Assembly: GCA_947455385.1 (NCBI GenBank)
Contig: CANGNR010000067.1
Location: 1-6,694, forward strand
Origin: Microbacteriaceae bacterium
GTDB taxonomy: Bacteria; Actinomycetota; Actinomycetes; Actinomycetales; Microbacteriaceae
Length of the DNA: 6,694 nt
Direction: 5' to 3'
Shown: positions 6,460 through 6,694 of the stretch, one piece after another
Numbering within the stretch: the first letter of the stretch is position 1
Layout: each line of letters opens with the position of its first letter
Notes under the pieces: model-generated
The model's database searches: none
The model's input: only the letters and a program-made list of their open reading frames with translations
What the model was told of the DNA's origin: nothing
Made by a program: the position numbers and the translations under genes

Positions 6460-6489
6460 AGACTAAGCCTAAGAGCGTTTTCGTAGCAA
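6460..6489 (-). promoter_or_regulatory. Weak candidate patD promoter
   Basis: TTGCTA (6489..6484) and TAGTCT (6465..6460) are 18 bp apart, with modest consensus matches. Transcription would start near 6453, giving a leader of about 55 nt. The -10 overlaps one arm of the inverted repeat at 6464-6499, so binding there could block the promoter. Confidence 0.25.
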
Positions 6490-6499
6490 AAAAGGCTTA
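6464..6499. repeat. Inverted repeat TAAGCCT / AGGCTTA in the patD-lrp gap
   Basis: TAAGCCT (6464-6470) and AGGCTTA (6493-6499) are perfect 7-bp complements separated by 22 bp. It may be a DNA dyad for a regulator or, depending on the start site, a leader hairpin of patD. No T-run sits where a terminator would need one. Confidence 0.4.
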
Positions 6500-6507
6500 T
6501 CCACTTT

Positions 6508-6525
6508 CGATTTAGTTGCAAATCG
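6508..6525. promoter_or_regulatory. Candidate Lrp/AsnC operator (CGATTT-N6-AAATCG)
   Basis: The 18-bp dyad CGATTTAGTTGCAAATCG has perfect 6-bp arms with an AT-rich edge, the size usual for Lrp/AsnC family sites. Further copies of the half-site lie at 6445-6450 (CGATTT) and 6552-6557 (AATCGG), at spacings close to whole helical turns. The position between an Lrp-type gene and its divergent neighbour fits autoregulation plus control of patD; that role is inferred. Confidence 0.45.
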
Positions 6526-6566
6526 GTAAATTCGGCACGAAATCCACAGCCAATCGGCGTTTCGAG

Positions 6567-6575
6567 TGGCATTAT
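6567..6575 (+). promoter_or_regulatory. Candidate extended -10 giving a leaderless lrp transcript
   Basis: TGGCATTAT reads as TG-N-CATTAT, an extended -10 with four of six core matches. Its last base is 6 nt before ATG 6582, so initiation at +1 would fall on the A of the start codon. No Shine-Dalgarno sequence precedes that ATG, in contrast to the other genes here. Confidence 0.4.
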
Positions 6576-6581
6576 CGAAGC

Positions 6582-6694
6582 ATGGCAACGACGCGTAGCC
6601 CAAAAACTGGGCAGATCGACGAGATTAGTCGCGCCATTATCGAACACCTCCAGGATGATGGCCGCAAGTCATACGCGGTCATCGGCAAGGCCAT
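6582..6694 (+). CDS. Lrp/AsnC-family transcriptional regulator (N-terminus only)
   Basis: The first 37 codons are visible; the gene runs off the right edge. The protein begins with about ten polar residues and then QIDEISRAIIEHLQDDGR followed by KSYAVIGKA, the first helices of the winged helix-turn-helix typical of Lrp/AsnC proteins (an acidic residue and a hydrophobic I..I..L pattern, then a DGR turn). Such proteins bind amino acids or related small molecules through a C-terminal RAM domain, which is not visible here. The gene is divergent from patD across 183 bp with a candidate dyad, so autoregulation and control of polyamine or alanine use are likely but inferred. The start is ATG 6582; no ribosome site is present, and a leaderless transcript is plausible. 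Confidence 0.85.
   Translation, partial: MATTRSPKTGQIDEISRAIIEHLQDDGRKSYAVIGKA

Noticed and set aside
6399..6647. Upstream extension of the patD reading frame across the intergenic region into the regulator gene.
   Set aside because: The translated extension resembles nothing in aldehyde dehydrogenases, and AAAGGAG before GTG 6398 gives a full-length enzyme.
1..6694. CRISPR arrays, insertion sequences, integrase or toxin-antitoxin genes.
   Set aside because: No regular direct repeats, transposase or integrase motifs, or small paired genes were seen on either strand.

Overview
The window looks like chromosomal DNA of a high-GC Gram-positive actinobacterium, most likely a member of the Microbacteriaceae with a fairly compact genome. 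The clues are the GC-rich coding sequence, frequent GTG starts, strong AAAGGAG ribosome sites, a possibly leaderless regulator, and protein families typical of that group. This assignment is an inference from style; no marker gene is present.

Layout, left to right. Positions 1-2476 (minus strand) hold the front of a polyamine-type ABC importer operon: a lipoprotein substrate-binding protein (2476->1232), its ATPase (1232->108, coupled by the overlap TAGTG) and the first 35 codons of a membrane permease (105->1, cut by the window edge). A 235-bp divergent control region (2477-2711) separates it from alanine dehydrogenase ald (2712-3827, plus). Facing ald is a short FtsK/SpoIIIE-like ATPase with an N-terminal membrane hairpin (4883->3726), whose 3' end overlaps ald by 102 bp in antisense. 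Upstream of that ATPase and on the same strand is gamma-aminobutyraldehyde dehydrogenase (6398->4962). A second divergent control region (6399-6581) leads to the first 37 codons of an Lrp/AsnC-type regulator (6582->edge, plus).

Functionally most of the window fits polyamine use. The importer would bring in putrescine or spermidine. A transaminase not seen here would turn putrescine into 4-aminobutanal, which the dehydrogenase oxidises to GABA. If that transaminase uses pyruvate, the alanine it makes could be recycled by alanine dehydrogenase, with release of ammonia and NADH. The Lrp/AsnC protein is the obvious candidate regulator. The FtsK-like ATPase does not fit this pathway.

The most unusual element is in the gap between the aldehyde dehydrogenase and the FtsK-like gene. 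Three perfect inverted repeats (8, 6 and 8 bp) nest into a compact 72-nt three-way junction (4883-4954) that ends on the A of the likely ATG start of the FtsK-like gene. A second, competing pairing would mask that start codon. It matches no RNA family I recognise and is the best candidate here for an undescribed cis-regulatory RNA.
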